Positions 17,016-25,708 of a stretch of 64,000 bases of DNA are shown here, piece by piece. Origin of the DNA: Mycobacterium sp. 1100029.7 (lineage in GTDB: Bacteria > Actinomycetota > Actinomycetes > Mycobacteriales > Mycobacteriaceae); the NCBI RefSeq assembly GCF_001665235.1, contig NZ_LZSC01000084.1, positions 38,825 through 102,824 on the forward strand. The letters run 5' to 3'. The translations under genes were made by a program, and so were the position numbers. The notes under the pieces are model-generated. The model did no database searches. It was not told the DNA's origin and was given only the letters and a program-made list of their open reading frames with translations. The number at the start of each line of letters is the position of its first letter. Position 1 is the stretch's first letter.

Positions 17016-17078
17016 CCCGGGGGAGTACCCAGTACTGTGCCGTCCAATGGCTCTTGACGGCTCATGAAGGGGCAGCGG

Positions 17079-18554
17079 ATGGCCAATCGGTGGCGTACCA
17101 AGTCGGTCGAACAGTCGATAGCAGACACCGACGAGCCGGACACCCGGCTGCGAAAAGACCTCACCTGGTGGGACCTGATGGTGTTCGGCGTTGCCGTGGT
17201 GATCGGCGCCGGCATCTTCACGGTCACGGCATCGACGGCGGGTGACATCACCGGCCCGGCGATCTGGATCTCGTTCGTGATCGCCGCGGTCACCTGCGCG
17301 CTGGCCGCGTTGTGTTATGCCGAATTCGCCTCGACGCTGCCCGTCGCGGGCAGCGCGTACACCTTCTCCTACGCCACCTTCGGAGAATTCCTGGCCTGGA
17401 TTATCGGGTGGAACCTGTTGTTGGAGTTGGCAATCGGGGCCGCGGTGGTGTCCAAAGGCTGGTCCAGTTACCTGGGCACGGTGTTCGGCTTCGCCGGCGG
17501 CACCGCCACCGTGGGGTCGGTCAGTCTGGACTGGGGCGCGCTGGTGATCGTCGCGGCGGTGGCAACGCTGGTCGCCGTGGGCACCAAGGTGTCGTCCCGG
17601 GTCTCCACGGTGATCACCGCCGTCAAGGTGTCGGTGGTGGTCTTCGTCGTGGTGGTCGGCATCTTCTATATCAAGGGATCCAACTACTCGCCGTTCATTC
17701 CGAAGCCCGAAGCCGGGCACGAGGCCGGCGGCATCAACCAGTCGGTGCTGTCGCTGTTGACCGGGGCGCACAGCAGCCACTACGGCTGGTACGGCGTGCT
17801 GGCCGGCGCCTCGATTGTGTTCTTCGCCTTCATCGGATTCGACATCGTCGCGACGATGGCCGAGGAAACCAAGCGGCCCCAGCGTGACGTGCCGCGCGGC
17901 ATCCTGGCCTCGCTGGCAGTCGTGACCGTCCTCTATGTCGCCGTCTCCGTCGTACTGTCCGGAATGGTCTCCTACACCCAGCTCAAGACGGTTCCCGGCG
18001 GCAAGCCGGCGAACCTGGCCACCGCGTTCACCGCGAACGGAATCCATTGGGCGAGCAAGATCATCGCGATCGGCGCACTGGCCGGCTTGACCACGGTAGT
18101 GATGGTGCTGGTGCTCGGGCAGTGCCGGGTGTTGTTCGCGATGGCGCGTGACGGCTTGTTGCCGCGGTCGCTGGCCAAGACCAGTTCCCGCGGGACACCG
18201 GTTCGGATCACCGTGCTGGTGGCGATCGTGATCGCGGCGACGGCGGCGGTGTTTCCGATCAGCAAGCTCGAGGAGATGGTCAACGTCGGAACGCTGTTCG
18301 CGTTCGTCCTGGTCTCTGCCGGAGTCATCGTGCTGCGCCGGACCCGGCCGGATCTGGAGCGCGGGTTCCGGGCGCCGTGGGTGCCGGCGCTGCCGATCGC
18401 CTCGATCTGCGCGTGCGTGTGGCTGATGGTGAACCTGACGGCGCTGACCTGGGTTCGGTTCGGGGTTTGGCTGGTGGTGGGGACCGCGATCTATCTCGGC
18501 TACGGCTACCGCCATTCGGTGCAGGGCCGTCGGCAGGCCGAGCAACCGGCGTAG
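17079..18554 (+). CDS. APC-family cationic amino acid permease (Rv3253c homologue)
   Basis: 491 residues from ATG 17079, chosen because AAGGGG lies 6 nt upstream; an in-frame ATG at 17064 would add five residues. The first TM helix contains VFGVAVVIGAGIFTVTA, the substrate-backbone-binding GAGIF motif of the APC superfamily. About 12-13 TM helices follow, with FAFIGFDIVATMAEETKRPQRDVP near residue 250, the diagnostic loop of cationic amino acid transporters. It resembles CAT-type carriers. Substrate not determinable; a basic amino acid is the family expectation. Confidence 0.88.
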   Translation: MANRWRTKSVEQSIADTDEPDTRLRKDLTWWDLMVFGVAVVIGAGIFTVTASTAGDITGPAIWISFVIAAVTCALAALCYAEFASTLPVAGSAYTFSYATFGEFLAWIIGWNLLLELAIGAAVVSKGWSSYLGTVFGFAGGTATVGSVSLDWGALVIVAAVATLVAVGTKVSSRVSTVITAVKVSVVVFVVVVGIFYIKGSNYSPFIPKPEAGHEAGGINQSVLSLLTGAHSSHYGWYGVLAGASIVFFAFIGFDIVATMAEETKRPQRDVPRGILASLAVVTVLYVAVSVVLSGMVSYTQLKTVPGGKPANLATAFTANGIHWASKIIAIGALAGLTTVVMVLVLGQCRVLFAMARDGLLPRSLAKTSSRGTPVRITVLVAIVIAATAAVFPISKLEEMVNVGTLFAFVLVSAGVIVLRRTRPDLERGFRAPWVPALPIASICACVWLMVNLTALTWVRFGVWLVVGTAIYLGYGYRHSVQGRRQAEQPA

Positions 18555-18580
18555 CCGGCGGCTTTACAAAACTGCGTTCA

Positions 18581-18592
18581 ATGTCTAGACAT
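18581..18592. promoter_or_regulatory. Perfect palindrome over the predicted alkB -35
   Basis: ATGTCTAGACAT is a perfect 12-bp palindrome 29 bp upstream of the alkB ATG. TAGACA inside it (18586-18591) is 5/6 to TTGACA, and TATTGT (18609-18614) follows after 17 bp as a possible -10. Transcription would then start at or next to the ATG. A TetR operator, for example for the regulator at the end of the same cluster, is a reasonable guess. Confidence 0.5.
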
Positions 18593-18621
18593 GAGACGCA
18601 GATAGCGATATTGTCAAACTC

Positions 18622-19854
18622 ATGACGACAACGGGACTGCGCACACAGGTTTGGCGGGACAAAAAGCGTCGGCTCTGGCTGATGGGACTGATTGCGCCGA
18701 CGGCGCTGTTCGTGATGCTGCCGGTGGTCTGGGGCCTCAACCGGCTCGGCTGGCACGCCGCGGCGCAGGTGCCGATGTGGATCGGGCCGCTGCTGGTCTA
18801 CATCTTGCTGCCGATCCTGGACCTGCGCTTCGGGCCCGACGGGCAGAACCCCCCCGACGAGGTGATGGAGCAACTGGAAAACGACAAGTACTACCGCTAC
18901 TGCACCTACGTGTACATCCCGTTCCAGTACCTCAGCGTGGTGCTGGGCGCCTACCTGGCCACCGCGTCGAACCTGCATTGGCTCGGCTTCGACGGCGCAC
19001 TGGGCTGGGCCGGGAAGCTCGGCCTGGCGCTATCGGTCGGTGTGCTGGGCGGCGTCGGCATCAACACCGCGCACGAGATGGGCCACAAGAAGGATTCCCT
19101 CGAGCGCTGGCTGTCCAAGATCACCCTGGCCCAGACCTGCTACGGGCACTTCTTCATCGAGCACAACCGCGGCCACCACGTCCGCGTCGCCACCCCGGAA
19201 GACCCGGCCTCGGCCCGCTTCGGTGAGACGTTCTGGGAGTTTTTGCCGCGCAGCGTTTTCGGGAGCCTGCGCTCGTCGCTGCGGCTGGAGGCGCAACGCA
19301 TCCGCCGGCAGGGCGCCAGCCCCTGGCAGCCCAAGACCTACCTGTCCAACGACGTGCTCAACGCCTGGCTGATGTCCGTCGTGTTGTGGGGCGTGCTGAT
19401 CGCGGTCTTCGGGCCGAGCCTGATCCCGTTCATCGTCATCCAGGCCGTCTTCGGTTTCAGCCTGCTGGAAGCGGTCAACTATCTTGAGCACTACGGCCTG
19501 CTGCGTCAGCGGCTCGACGGGCCCGCTGGAAAAGCGCGCTACGAGCGCTGCACGCCGGAGCACAGCTGGAACTCCGACCACGTCGTCACCAACCTGTTCC
19601 TCTACCATCTGCAGCGGCACAGCGATCATCACGCCAACCCGACCCGCCGCTACCAGACGCTGCGCAGCATGTCCGGCGCACCCAACCTGCCCAGCGGGTA
19701 CGCGTCGATGATCTCGCTGACCTACTTCCCGCCGCTGTGGCGCAAGGTGATGGACCACCGGGTGCTCGCGCACTACGAGGGCGACATCACCAGGGTCAAC
19801 ATCGCGCCGCGGATGCGCGAGCGGGTGCTGGCGAAGTACGGGGCGGCCGCGTGA
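18622..19854 (+). CDS. alkB: Alkane 1-monooxygenase AlkB
   Basis: 410-residue integral-membrane diiron enzyme that hydroxylates terminal methyl groups of alkanes. It has about six TM helices and the diagnostic histidine boxes HEMGH (151-155), HNRGHH (181-186) and LQRHSDHH near 331-338, plus the NYLEHYGLLR motif between them. Electrons come from rubredoxin, encoded by the two genes immediately downstream with overlapping starts. The arrangement alkB-rubA-rubB-tetR matches Rv3252c-Rv3249c and other actinobacteria. Confidence 0.94.
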   Translation: MTTTGLRTQVWRDKKRRLWLMGLIAPTALFVMLPVVWGLNRLGWHAAAQVPMWIGPLLVYILLPILDLRFGPDGQNPPDEVMEQLENDKYYRYCTYVYIPFQYLSVVLGAYLATASNLHWLGFDGALGWAGKLGLALSVGVLGGVGINTAHEMGHKKDSLERWLSKITLAQTCYGHFFIEHNRGHHVRVATPEDPASARFGETFWEFLPRSVFGSLRSSLRLEAQRIRRQGASPWQPKTYLSNDVLNAWLMSVVLWGVLIAVFGPSLIPFIVIQAVFGFSLLEAVNYLEHYGLLRQRLDGPAGKARYERCTPEHSWNSDHVVTNLFLYHLQRHSDHHANPTRRYQTLRSMSGAPNLPSGYASMISLTYFPPLWRKVMDHRVLAHYEGDITRVNIAPRMRERVLAKYGAAA

Positions 19855-20024
19855 TCGCCTACCGCTGCCCCGGTTGTGACTACACCTACGACGAGTCCCA
19901 AGGCGATCCGCGGGAAGGCTTTCCCGCGGGCACGCCGTGGGATCAGATACCTGCGGACTGGACCTGCCCCGACTGCGCGGTCCGCGAGAAGCCCGACTTC
20001 GAAATGATGGGAGCTCAACCATGA
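19851..20024 (+). CDS. rubA: Rubredoxin RubA
   Basis: 57 residues, too short for most gene callers but clear. GTG start at 19851 overlaps the alkB stop as GTGA. The iron is bound by two CxxC knuckles, CPGC (residues 6-9) and CPDC (39-42), with the rubredoxin signature WTCPDC. It carries electrons from a reductase to AlkB. Tight coupling suggests a fixed stoichiometry with AlkB. Confidence 0.93.
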   Translation: MIAYRCPGCDYTYDESQGDPREGFPAGTPWDQIPADWTCPDCAVREKPDFEMMGAQP

Positions 20025-20221
20025 CCGATTTCAAGATGACGACCGACTTCAAGCTCTTCGTTTGCGTGCAGTGCGGCTTCGAGTACGACGAAGCCAAGGG
20101 CTGGCCCGAGGACGGGATCGCGCCGGGCACCCGGTGGGACGACATTCCCGAGGACTGGAGCTGCCCGGACTGCGGCGCGGCGAAATCCGATTTCGAGATG
20201 ATCGAGGTGGCGCGCGGGTAG
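20021..20221 (+). CDS. rubB: Rubredoxin RubB
   Basis: 66 residues, ATG at 20021 overlapping the rubA stop as ATGA. The iron-binding CVQC and CPDC knuckles are complete, with WSCPDCGAAKSDFEM at the end. It begins MTDFKMTTDFKLF, a small internal duplication (TDFK) not part of the fold; an alternative start at the second Met is possible. Paralogous to RubA; in related bacteria the two rubredoxins can differ in ability to serve AlkB. Confidence 0.92.
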   Translation: MTDFKMTTDFKLFVCVQCGFEYDEAKGWPEDGIAPGTRWDDIPEDWSCPDCGAAKSDFEMIEVARG

Positions 20222-20272
20222 CCGCCAGCGACGATGCAGAACCAAGTGATGAGGAGCAGCGGCGCGGCCGAT

Positions 20273-20305
20273 ACGAGCTTGAAACGAGCTTTAAACGAGT
20301 TATTG
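20273..20305. repeat. Three tandem 11-bp repeats before the tetR gene
   Basis: ACGAGCTTGAA, ACGAGCTTTAA and ACGAGTTATTG follow each other with an 11-bp period in the 92-bp gap between rubB and the TetR gene, ending 8 bp before its GTG. The spacing is one helical turn, so the copies face the same side of DNA. Candidate binding array or promoter element for the regulator. Confidence 0.5.
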
Positions 20306-20313
20306 TCGCGCCT

Positions 20314-20946
20314 GTGAAGCGGATTCCCTACGCCGAGGCGTCGCGGAATCTGCTGCGCGACTCGGTGCTCGACGCGATGCGTGACCTGCTGCTGACCCGG
20401 GACTGGTCGGCAATCACCTTGGCCGACGTCGCCAAGGCCGCCGGAATCAGCCGGCAGACGATCTACAACGAGTTCGGCTCCCGGCAGGGTCTGGCGCAGG
20501 GGTATGCCCTGCGCCTGGCCGACCGCTTGGTCGATGCCGTCCATTCGGCCATCGACGCCAACGTCGGCCACATCTACGAGGCGTTCCTGCAGGGCTTTAG
20601 GGCCTTCTTCGCCGATTCGGCGGCCGACCCGCTGGTCATCTCGCTGCTCAGCGGGGTCGCCAAGCCGGACCTGTTGCAGATCATCACCACCGACAGCGGC
20701 CCCATCATCACGCGGGCCTCGGAGCGGCTGACCTTCGCCTTCACCCACAGCTGGGTGGCCACCAGCGACGAGGACGCCGGGGTGCTGGCACGCGCGATTG
20801 TGCGGCTGGCGCTGAGTTACGTGTCGATGCCGCCGCAGGCCGACCCCCGCGCACCTTCCGCCGAAGGCGGGCGAGACGTCGCGCAGGATCTTGCCCGGTT
20901 GATGACGCCTTTCGCGGAGCGTCACGGCGTTGTCAACATCCCCTGA
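20314..20946 (+). CDS. TetR family regulator of the alkane cluster (Rv3249c homologue, AlkX-like)
   Basis: 210 residues from GTG 20314. The N-terminal helix-turn-helix is ITLADVAKAAGISRQTIYNEFGSRQGL (residues about 33-59); the ligand domain is helical with no enzyme motif. It sits at the end of alkB-rubA-rubB; in other actinobacteria the regulator at this place (AlkX) represses the cluster and is relieved by fatty acids or alkane products. Here that function is inferred from context. The length agrees with the mycobacterial ortholog. Confidence 0.88.
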   Translation: MKRIPYAEASRNLLRDSVLDAMRDLLLTRDWSAITLADVAKAAGISRQTIYNEFGSRQGLAQGYALRLADRLVDAVHSAIDANVGHIYEAFLQGFRAFFADSAADPLVISLLSGVAKPDLLQIITTDSGPIITRASERLTFAFTHSWVATSDEDAGVLARAIVRLALSYVSMPPQADPRAPSAEGGRDVAQDLARLMTPFAERHGVVNIP

Positions 20947-21078
20947 CCTGCGGGGGCCGCTGGCCCTCCGAAAGGCAGCGACTACAGTGGCGGAAGAGCG
21001 TACCCAAGCTAACTAAAGCCACGTAGTAGTCCGCTCATACCCTTGAGCCCCTTGAGCTGCAGAAGGAACAGACACGCC

Positions 21079-22536
21079 ATGACTCTGACGCCCGACGTTC
21101 GTAACGGCATCGACTTCAAGGTCGCTGACCTGTCGCTCGCCGAATTCGGCCGCAAGGAACTCGACCTGGCCGAGTACGAGATGCCCGGCCTGATGGAGCT
21201 GCGCCGCGAATACGCCGAGGTCCAACCGCTGAAGGGCGCCCGGATTTCGGGCTCGCTGCACATGACCGTGCAGACCGCGGTGCTGATCGAAACGCTGACC
21301 TCGCTGGGCGCCGAGGTGCGCTGGGCGTCCTGCAACATCTTCTCCACCCAGGACCACGCGGCCGCCGCGGTCGTTGTCGGCCCGCACGGCACGCCCGAGG
21401 AGCCCAAGGGTGTCCCGGTGTTCGCCTGGAAGGGCGAGTCGCTGGAGGAGTACTGGTGGTGCGCCGAGCAGATGCTCACCTGGGAGGGCGAGCCGGCCAA
21501 CATGATCCTGGACGACGGCGGCGACGCCACCATGATGGTGTTGCGCGGCGCGCAGTACGAGAAGGCCGGCGTGGTGCCGCCCGTCGAGGAAGGCGACTCG
21601 GCCGAGTGGAAGGTCTTCCTCAGCGTGCTGCGCGAGCGGTTCGAGACGGACAAGGACAAGTGGACCAAGATCGCCGAGTCGGTCAAGGGTGTCACCGAGG
21701 AGACCACCACCGGCGTGCTGCGCCTCTACCAGTTCGCCGCCGCCGGTGACCTGGCCTTCCCGGCGATCAACGTCAACGACTCGGTGACCAAGTCCAAGTT
21801 CGACAACAAGTACGGCACCCGGCACTCGCTGCTCGACGGCATCAACCGCGGCACCGACGCGCTGATCGGTGGCAAGTCCGTGCTGATCGCCGGGTACGGC
21901 GACGTCGGCAAGGGCTGCGCGGAGGCCGCCAAGGGTCAGGGTGCGCGGGTCAGCGTCACCGAGATCGACCCGATCAACGCCCTGCAGGCGCTGATGGAGG
22001 GCTACGACGTGGTCACCGTCGAGGACGCCATCGGCGACGCCGACATCGTGATCACGGCGACCGGCAACAAGGACATCATCTCGCTCGAGCACATGAAGGC
22101 GATGAAGGATCACGCGATCCTGGGCAACATCGGCCACTTTGACAACGAGATCGACATCGCCGCGCTGGAGCGCTCCGGCGCGACCAAGCTCAACATCAAG
22201 CCGCAGGTGGACCTGTGGACCTTCGGCGACTCCGGCAAGTCGATCATCGTGCTGTCCGAGGGCCGGCTGCTGAACCTCGGAAACGCCACCGGGCACCCGT
22301 CGTTCGTGATGAGCAACAGCTTCGCCAACCAGACGATCGCCCAGATCGAGCTGTGGACCAAGAACGACGAGTACGACAACGAGGTCTACCGGCTGCCCAA
22401 GCACCTGGACGAGAAGGTGGCCCGGATCCACGTCGAGGCGCTCGGCGGGAAGCTGACCAAGCTGACCAAGGACCAGGCCGATTACCTCGGCGTCGATGTC
22501 GAGGGTCCGTTCAAGGCCGACCACTACCGCTACTGA
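21079..22536 (+). CDS. sahH: S-adenosylhomocysteine hydrolase
   Basis: 485 residues from ATG 21079, with AGAAGGA about 10 nt upstream; the frame from 21043 adds only non-conserved residues. It removes the methyltransferase inhibitor SAH, giving adenosine and homocysteine. Motifs: SGSLHMTVQTAVLIETL (substrate), TGVLRLYQFAAAGDLAFPAINVNDSVTKSKFDNKYG, the NAD loop GYGDVGKGCAE, and the C-terminal DHYRY that closes the partner subunit's site. The ~40-residue insert near 150-190 (ERFETDKDKWTKIAESVKGVTEETT) is typical of the long bacterial form. Confidence 0.95.
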   Translation: MTLTPDVRNGIDFKVADLSLAEFGRKELDLAEYEMPGLMELRREYAEVQPLKGARISGSLHMTVQTAVLIETLTSLGAEVRWASCNIFSTQDHAAAAVVVGPHGTPEEPKGVPVFAWKGESLEEYWWCAEQMLTWEGEPANMILDDGGDATMMVLRGAQYEKAGVVPPVEEGDSAEWKVFLSVLRERFETDKDKWTKIAESVKGVTEETTTGVLRLYQFAAAGDLAFPAINVNDSVTKSKFDNKYGTRHSLLDGINRGTDALIGGKSVLIAGYGDVGKGCAEAAKGQGARVSVTEIDPINALQALMEGYDVVTVEDAIGDADIVITATGNKDIISLEHMKAMKDHAILGNIGHFDNEIDIAALERSGATKLNIKPQVDLWTFGDSGKSIIVLSEGRLLNLGNATGHPSFVMSNSFANQTIAQIELWTKNDEYDNEVYRLPKHLDEKVARIHVEALGGKLTKLTKDQADYLGVDVEGPFKADHYRY

Positions 22537-22555
22537 CGGGCTCCGGGCTCGCGCC

Positions 22556-23188
22556 GTGCTGATCGCCATCGAGGGCGTCGACGGTTCCGGCAAGCGGACG
22601 TTGACCGAAGGGCTGCGAGGCGCCTTCGAGTCCGCCGGGAAGTCGGTGTCCACGATGGCGTTTCCGCGGTACGGGCAGTCGGTGACCGCCGATATCGCGG
22701 CCGAGGCGCTGCACGGCGAGCACGGTGACCTGGCGTCGTCGGTGTATGCGATGGCGATGCTCTTCGCGCTGGACCGCGCGGGCGCCATCGAGGACATCGC
22801 GGCGTTGCTGCGGCACCACGACGTGCTGATCCTGGACCGCTACGTCGCCTCCAACGCCGCCTACAGCGCCGCCCGGCTACACCAGGACGCGGCCGGGGAT
22901 GTGGTGGCCTGGGTCCAGGCACTGGAATACCAGCGGCTCGGGCTGCCCGCACCCGACGTCCAGGTGCTCCTCGGGGTGTCCACCGAGCTGGCCGGCCAGC
23001 GGGCCCGCAGCCGGGCGGAGTCCGATCCGGGCCGCGCGCGCGACAGCTATGAACGCGACGACGGGCTGCAGCAGCGCACCGGTGCGGTGTACGCCCAATT
23101 GGCCGCCGCGCACTGGGGAGGGCGGTGGCTGGTGGTCGACAAAGACGTCGATCCGGGTCGATTGGCCGCCGATTTTGCGGTCAAATAG
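22556..23188 (+). CDS. tmk: Thymidylate kinase
   Basis: 210 residues from GTG 22556, 19 bp after sahH. Makes dTDP from dTMP. The P-loop is IEGVDGSGKRTL (residues 5-16), the DR(Y/H) motif is LDRYVASNAAYSAAR near 93-107, and the Lid contains RSRAESDPGRARDSYERD near 150. The M. tuberculosis ortholog (Rv3247c) has the same length and start. A frame starting at 22496 overlaps sahH and was rejected. Confidence 0.94.
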   Translation: MLIAIEGVDGSGKRTLTEGLRGAFESAGKSVSTMAFPRYGQSVTADIAAEALHGEHGDLASSVYAMAMLFALDRAGAIEDIAALLRHHDVLILDRYVASNAAYSAARLHQDAAGDVVAWVQALEYQRLGLPAPDVQVLLGVSTELAGQRARSRAESDPGRARDSYERDDGLQQRTGAVYAQLAAAHWGGRWLVVDKDVDPGRLAADFAVK

Positions 23189-23268
23189 CACAAATTTGTC
23201 ACGATTCGCCCGTATCGAAGAAGAAACGCCCGTGTGGCGCCCGAGTTTTGTCCCGGTCTGGTGACACC

Positions 23269-23955
23269 ATGGACTCCATGAGGCAAAGGATTTTGGTCGT
23301 CGACGACGACGCTTCGCTTGCGGAGATGCTGACCATCGTTCTTCGTGGGGAGGGCTTCGACACTGCGGTCATCGGCGATGGCACGCAGGCTCTGACCGCG
23401 GTGCGCGAGCTGCGGCCCGATTTGGTGCTGCTCGACCTGATGTTGCCGGGCATGAACGGCATCGACGTGTGCCGGGTGCTGCGCGCCGATTCCGGCGTTC
23501 CCATCGTCATGCTGACGGCCAAGACCGACACCGTCGACGTGGTGCTGGGTCTGGAGTCGGGCGCCGACGACTACATCATGAAGCCGTTCAAGCCCAAGGA
23601 GCTGGTCGCCCGGGTCCGGGCGCGGCTGCGGCGCAACGACGACGAGCCGGCCGAGATGCTGTCCATCGCAGACGTCGAGATCGACGTGCCGGCCCACAAG
23701 GTCACCCGCAACGGCGAGCAGATCTCCCTGACACCGCTGGAGTTCGACCTGTTGGTCGCGCTGGCACGCAAACCACGCCAGGTGTTTACTCGAGATGTGC
23801 TGCTCGAACAGGTGTGGGGATACCGTCACCCAGCGGACACCCGCTTGGTGAATGTGCATGTCCAGCGTCTGCGGGCCAAGGTCGAGAAAGACCCTGAGAA
23901 CCCGACTGTGGTGTTGACCGTTCGAGGAGTGGGTTACAAGGCCGGACCTCCGTGA
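23269..23955 (+). CDS. mtrA: Response regulator MtrA
   Basis: 228 residues from ATG 23269, the same length as M. tuberculosis MtrA and nearly identical to it from memory. The receiver domain has the acidic triad D12-D14, phosphoacceptor D56 (LLDLMLPG) and K near 105 (MKPFKPKE). The C-terminal winged helix is OmpR-type (TPLEFDLLVALARKPRQVFTRDVLLEQVWGYRH). An essential regulator of replication, cell division and wall genes. Located 61 bp before mtrB in a conserved operon. Confidence 0.96.
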   Translation: MDSMRQRILVVDDDASLAEMLTIVLRGEGFDTAVIGDGTQALTAVRELRPDLVLLDLMLPGMNGIDVCRVLRADSGVPIVMLTAKTDTVDVVLGLESGADDYIMKPFKPKELVARVRARLRRNDDEPAEMLSIADVEIDVPAHKVTRNGEQISLTPLEFDLLVALARKPRQVFTRDVLLEQVWGYRHPADTRLVNVHVQRLRAKVEKDPENPTVVLTVRGVGYKAGPP

Positions 23956-24016
23956 TCCGCGTCCGCGACCGGGTCGTGCGCCGCATGAGCGGCGCCACTA
24001 CTGAGGAGCGGCGCCA

Positions 24017-25708
24017 TTGATTTGGGGCTCCCGGCGACGTATTCACGGTCACCGCTGGGGGCGCACTGGCCCCATGACCCGGGGCATGAGTGCGTTGAGT
24101 CGAGCTGTCGGCATTGCCTGGCGCCGCTCACTGCAACTTCGAGTCGTGGCGCTGACTCTCGGATTATCGCTGGCAGTCATCTTGGCGCTCGGCTTCGTGC
24201 TGACCAGCCAGGTCACCAACCGCGTCCTTGACGTCAAGGTCAAGGCGGGCATCGAGCAGCTCGAACGGGCCCGCAGCACCGTCGGCGGCATCGTCAACGG
24301 CGAGGAGACCCGCTCGCTGGACAGCAGCCTGCAGCTGGCTCGCAACACCCTGACCTCCAAGACCGATCCGACCTCGGGTCCGGGGTTGGCGGGCGCGTTC
24401 GACGTCGTGCTGATGGTGCCGGGTGACGGACCCCGCGCGGCGACCGCGGCCGGACCGGTCGATCAAGTGCCCGCCTCGCTGCGTGGTTTCGTCAAGGCCG
24501 GGCAGGCGGCCTACCAGTACGCCACGGTGCACACCGAGGGCTTCGCGGGCCCGGGGCTGATCGTCGGGACCCCGGCCTCCTCCCAGGTGGCCAATCTGGA
24601 GCTGTACCTGATCTTCCCGCTGGCCAGCGAGCAGGCCACGATCACGCTGGTCCGCGGCACGATGATCACCGGCGGCGCGGTACTGCTGGTGCTGCTGGCC
24701 GGGATTGCGCTGCTGGTGTCCCGCCAGGTGGTGGTGCCGGTGCGCTCGGCGTCGCGTATCGCCGAGCGGTTCGCCGAGGGGCATCTGTCCGAACGGATGC
24801 CGGTGCGCGGTGAAGACGACATGGCCCGGTTGGCGGTGTCGTTCAACGACATGGCCGAGAGCCTGTCGCGGCAGATCACCCAGCTCGAGGAGTTCGGCAA
24901 CCTGCAGCGGCGGTTCACCTCCGACGTCAGCCACGAGCTGCGGACCCCGCTGACCACCGTGCGGATGGCGGCCGACCTGATCTACGACCACAGCGAGGAC
25001 CTGGATCCGACGCTGCAACGCTCGACCGAATTGATGGTCAACGAGCTGGACCGCTTCGAGACGCTGCTCAACGATCTGTTGGAGATCTCCCGGCACGACG
25101 CCGGTGTGGCCGAATTGTCCGTGGAGGCAGTAGATTTGCGCACCACGGTGCAAAGCGCACTGGGCAATGTGGGCCACCTTTCCGAGGACGCCGGCATCGA
25201 GCTGCTGGTGGACATGCCGACCGAAGAGGTGATCGCCGAGGTCGATCCGCGACGGGTAGAGCGCATCCTGCGCAACCTGATCGCCAACGCGATCGACCAC
25301 GCCGAGCACAAGCCGGTGCGGATCCGGATGGGCGCCGACGAAGACACCGTGGCCGTCACGGTCCGCGACTTCGGGGTGGGACTGCGGCCCGGTGAGGAGA
25401 AGTTGGTCTTCAGCCGGTTCTGGCGGTCGGACCCGTCGCGGGTACGGCGGTCCGGCGGCACCGGGCTGGGGCTGGCGATCAGCGTCGAGGACGCGCGGCT
25501 GCACCAGGGCCGGCTGGAGGCCTGGGGCGAACCCGGTCAGGGCGCCTGCTTCCGGCTGACGCTGCCGCTGGTCCGCGGTCACAAGGTCACCACCAGCCCG
25601 CTGCCGATGAAGCCGATTCCGCAGCCCGCCGCCCCCGCGGACGCACCCGGCCCGCCACCCGGCAAGGACCGTGCGCGCCAACGTGAGCACGCCGAGAGGA
25701 GCGGGTGA
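24017..25708 (+). CDS. mtrB: Sensor histidine kinase MtrB
   Basis: 563 residues from a TTG at 24017 (MIWGSRRRI aligns with the known N-terminus). Two TM helices (about residues 52-72 and 215-237) enclose an extracytoplasmic sensor domain. HAMP follows (SRQVVVPVRSASRIAERFAEGHLSERMPVRG). The H-box is FTSDVSHELRTPLTTVR near residue 305, the N-box NLIANAIDHAEH, and G-boxes FGVGLRPGE and GGTGLGLAIS. A Pro-rich tail (KPIPQPAAPADAPGPPPG) is variable. Partner of MtrA; the gene end overlaps lpqB. Confidence 0.95.
   Translation: MIWGSRRRIHGHRWGRTGPMTRGMSALSRAVGIAWRRSLQLRVVALTLGLSLAVILALGFVLTSQVTNRVLDVKVKAGIEQLERARSTVGGIVNGEETRSLDSSLQLARNTLTSKTDPTSGPGLAGAFDVVLMVPGDGPRAATAAGPVDQVPASLRGFVKAGQAAYQYATVHTEGFAGPGLIVGTPASSQVANLELYLIFPLASEQATITLVRGTMITGGAVLLVLLAGIALLVSRQVVVPVRSASRIAERFAEGHLSERMPVRGEDDMARLAVSFNDMAESLSRQITQLEEFGNLQRRFTSDVSHELRTPLTTVRMAADLIYDHSEDLDPTLQRSTELMVNELDRFETLLNDLLEISRHDAGVAELSVEAVDLRTTVQSALGNVGHLSEDAGIELLVDMPTEEVIAEVDPRRVERILRNLIANAIDHAEHKPVRIRMGADEDTVAVTVRDFGVGLRPGEEKLVFSRFWRSDPSRVRRSGGTGLGLAISVEDARLHQGRLEAWGEPGQGACFRLTLPLVRGHKVTTSPLPMKPIPQPAAPADAPGPPPGKDRARQREHAERSG

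Noticed and set aside
15597..18545. A 982-codon minus-strand frame across the flavin oxygenase and permease genes
   Set aside because: Only 15597-17015 carries FAD motifs. The upstream part is the His/Arg/Asp-rich shadow of the permease, a usual effect of high third-position GC.
20947..21078. Possible SAH riboswitch upstream of sahH
   Set aside because: Only a weak stem (CGCTGGCC...GGCAGCG, near 20957-20981) is visible; the conserved core of known SAH riboswitches was not recognised, so nothing is annotated.
23189..23268. Candidate MtrA autoregulatory site before mtrA
   Set aside because: Only a single GTCAC is seen near 23200 and another GTGAC near 23261 in a different orientation; the expected direct repeat spacing is absent.
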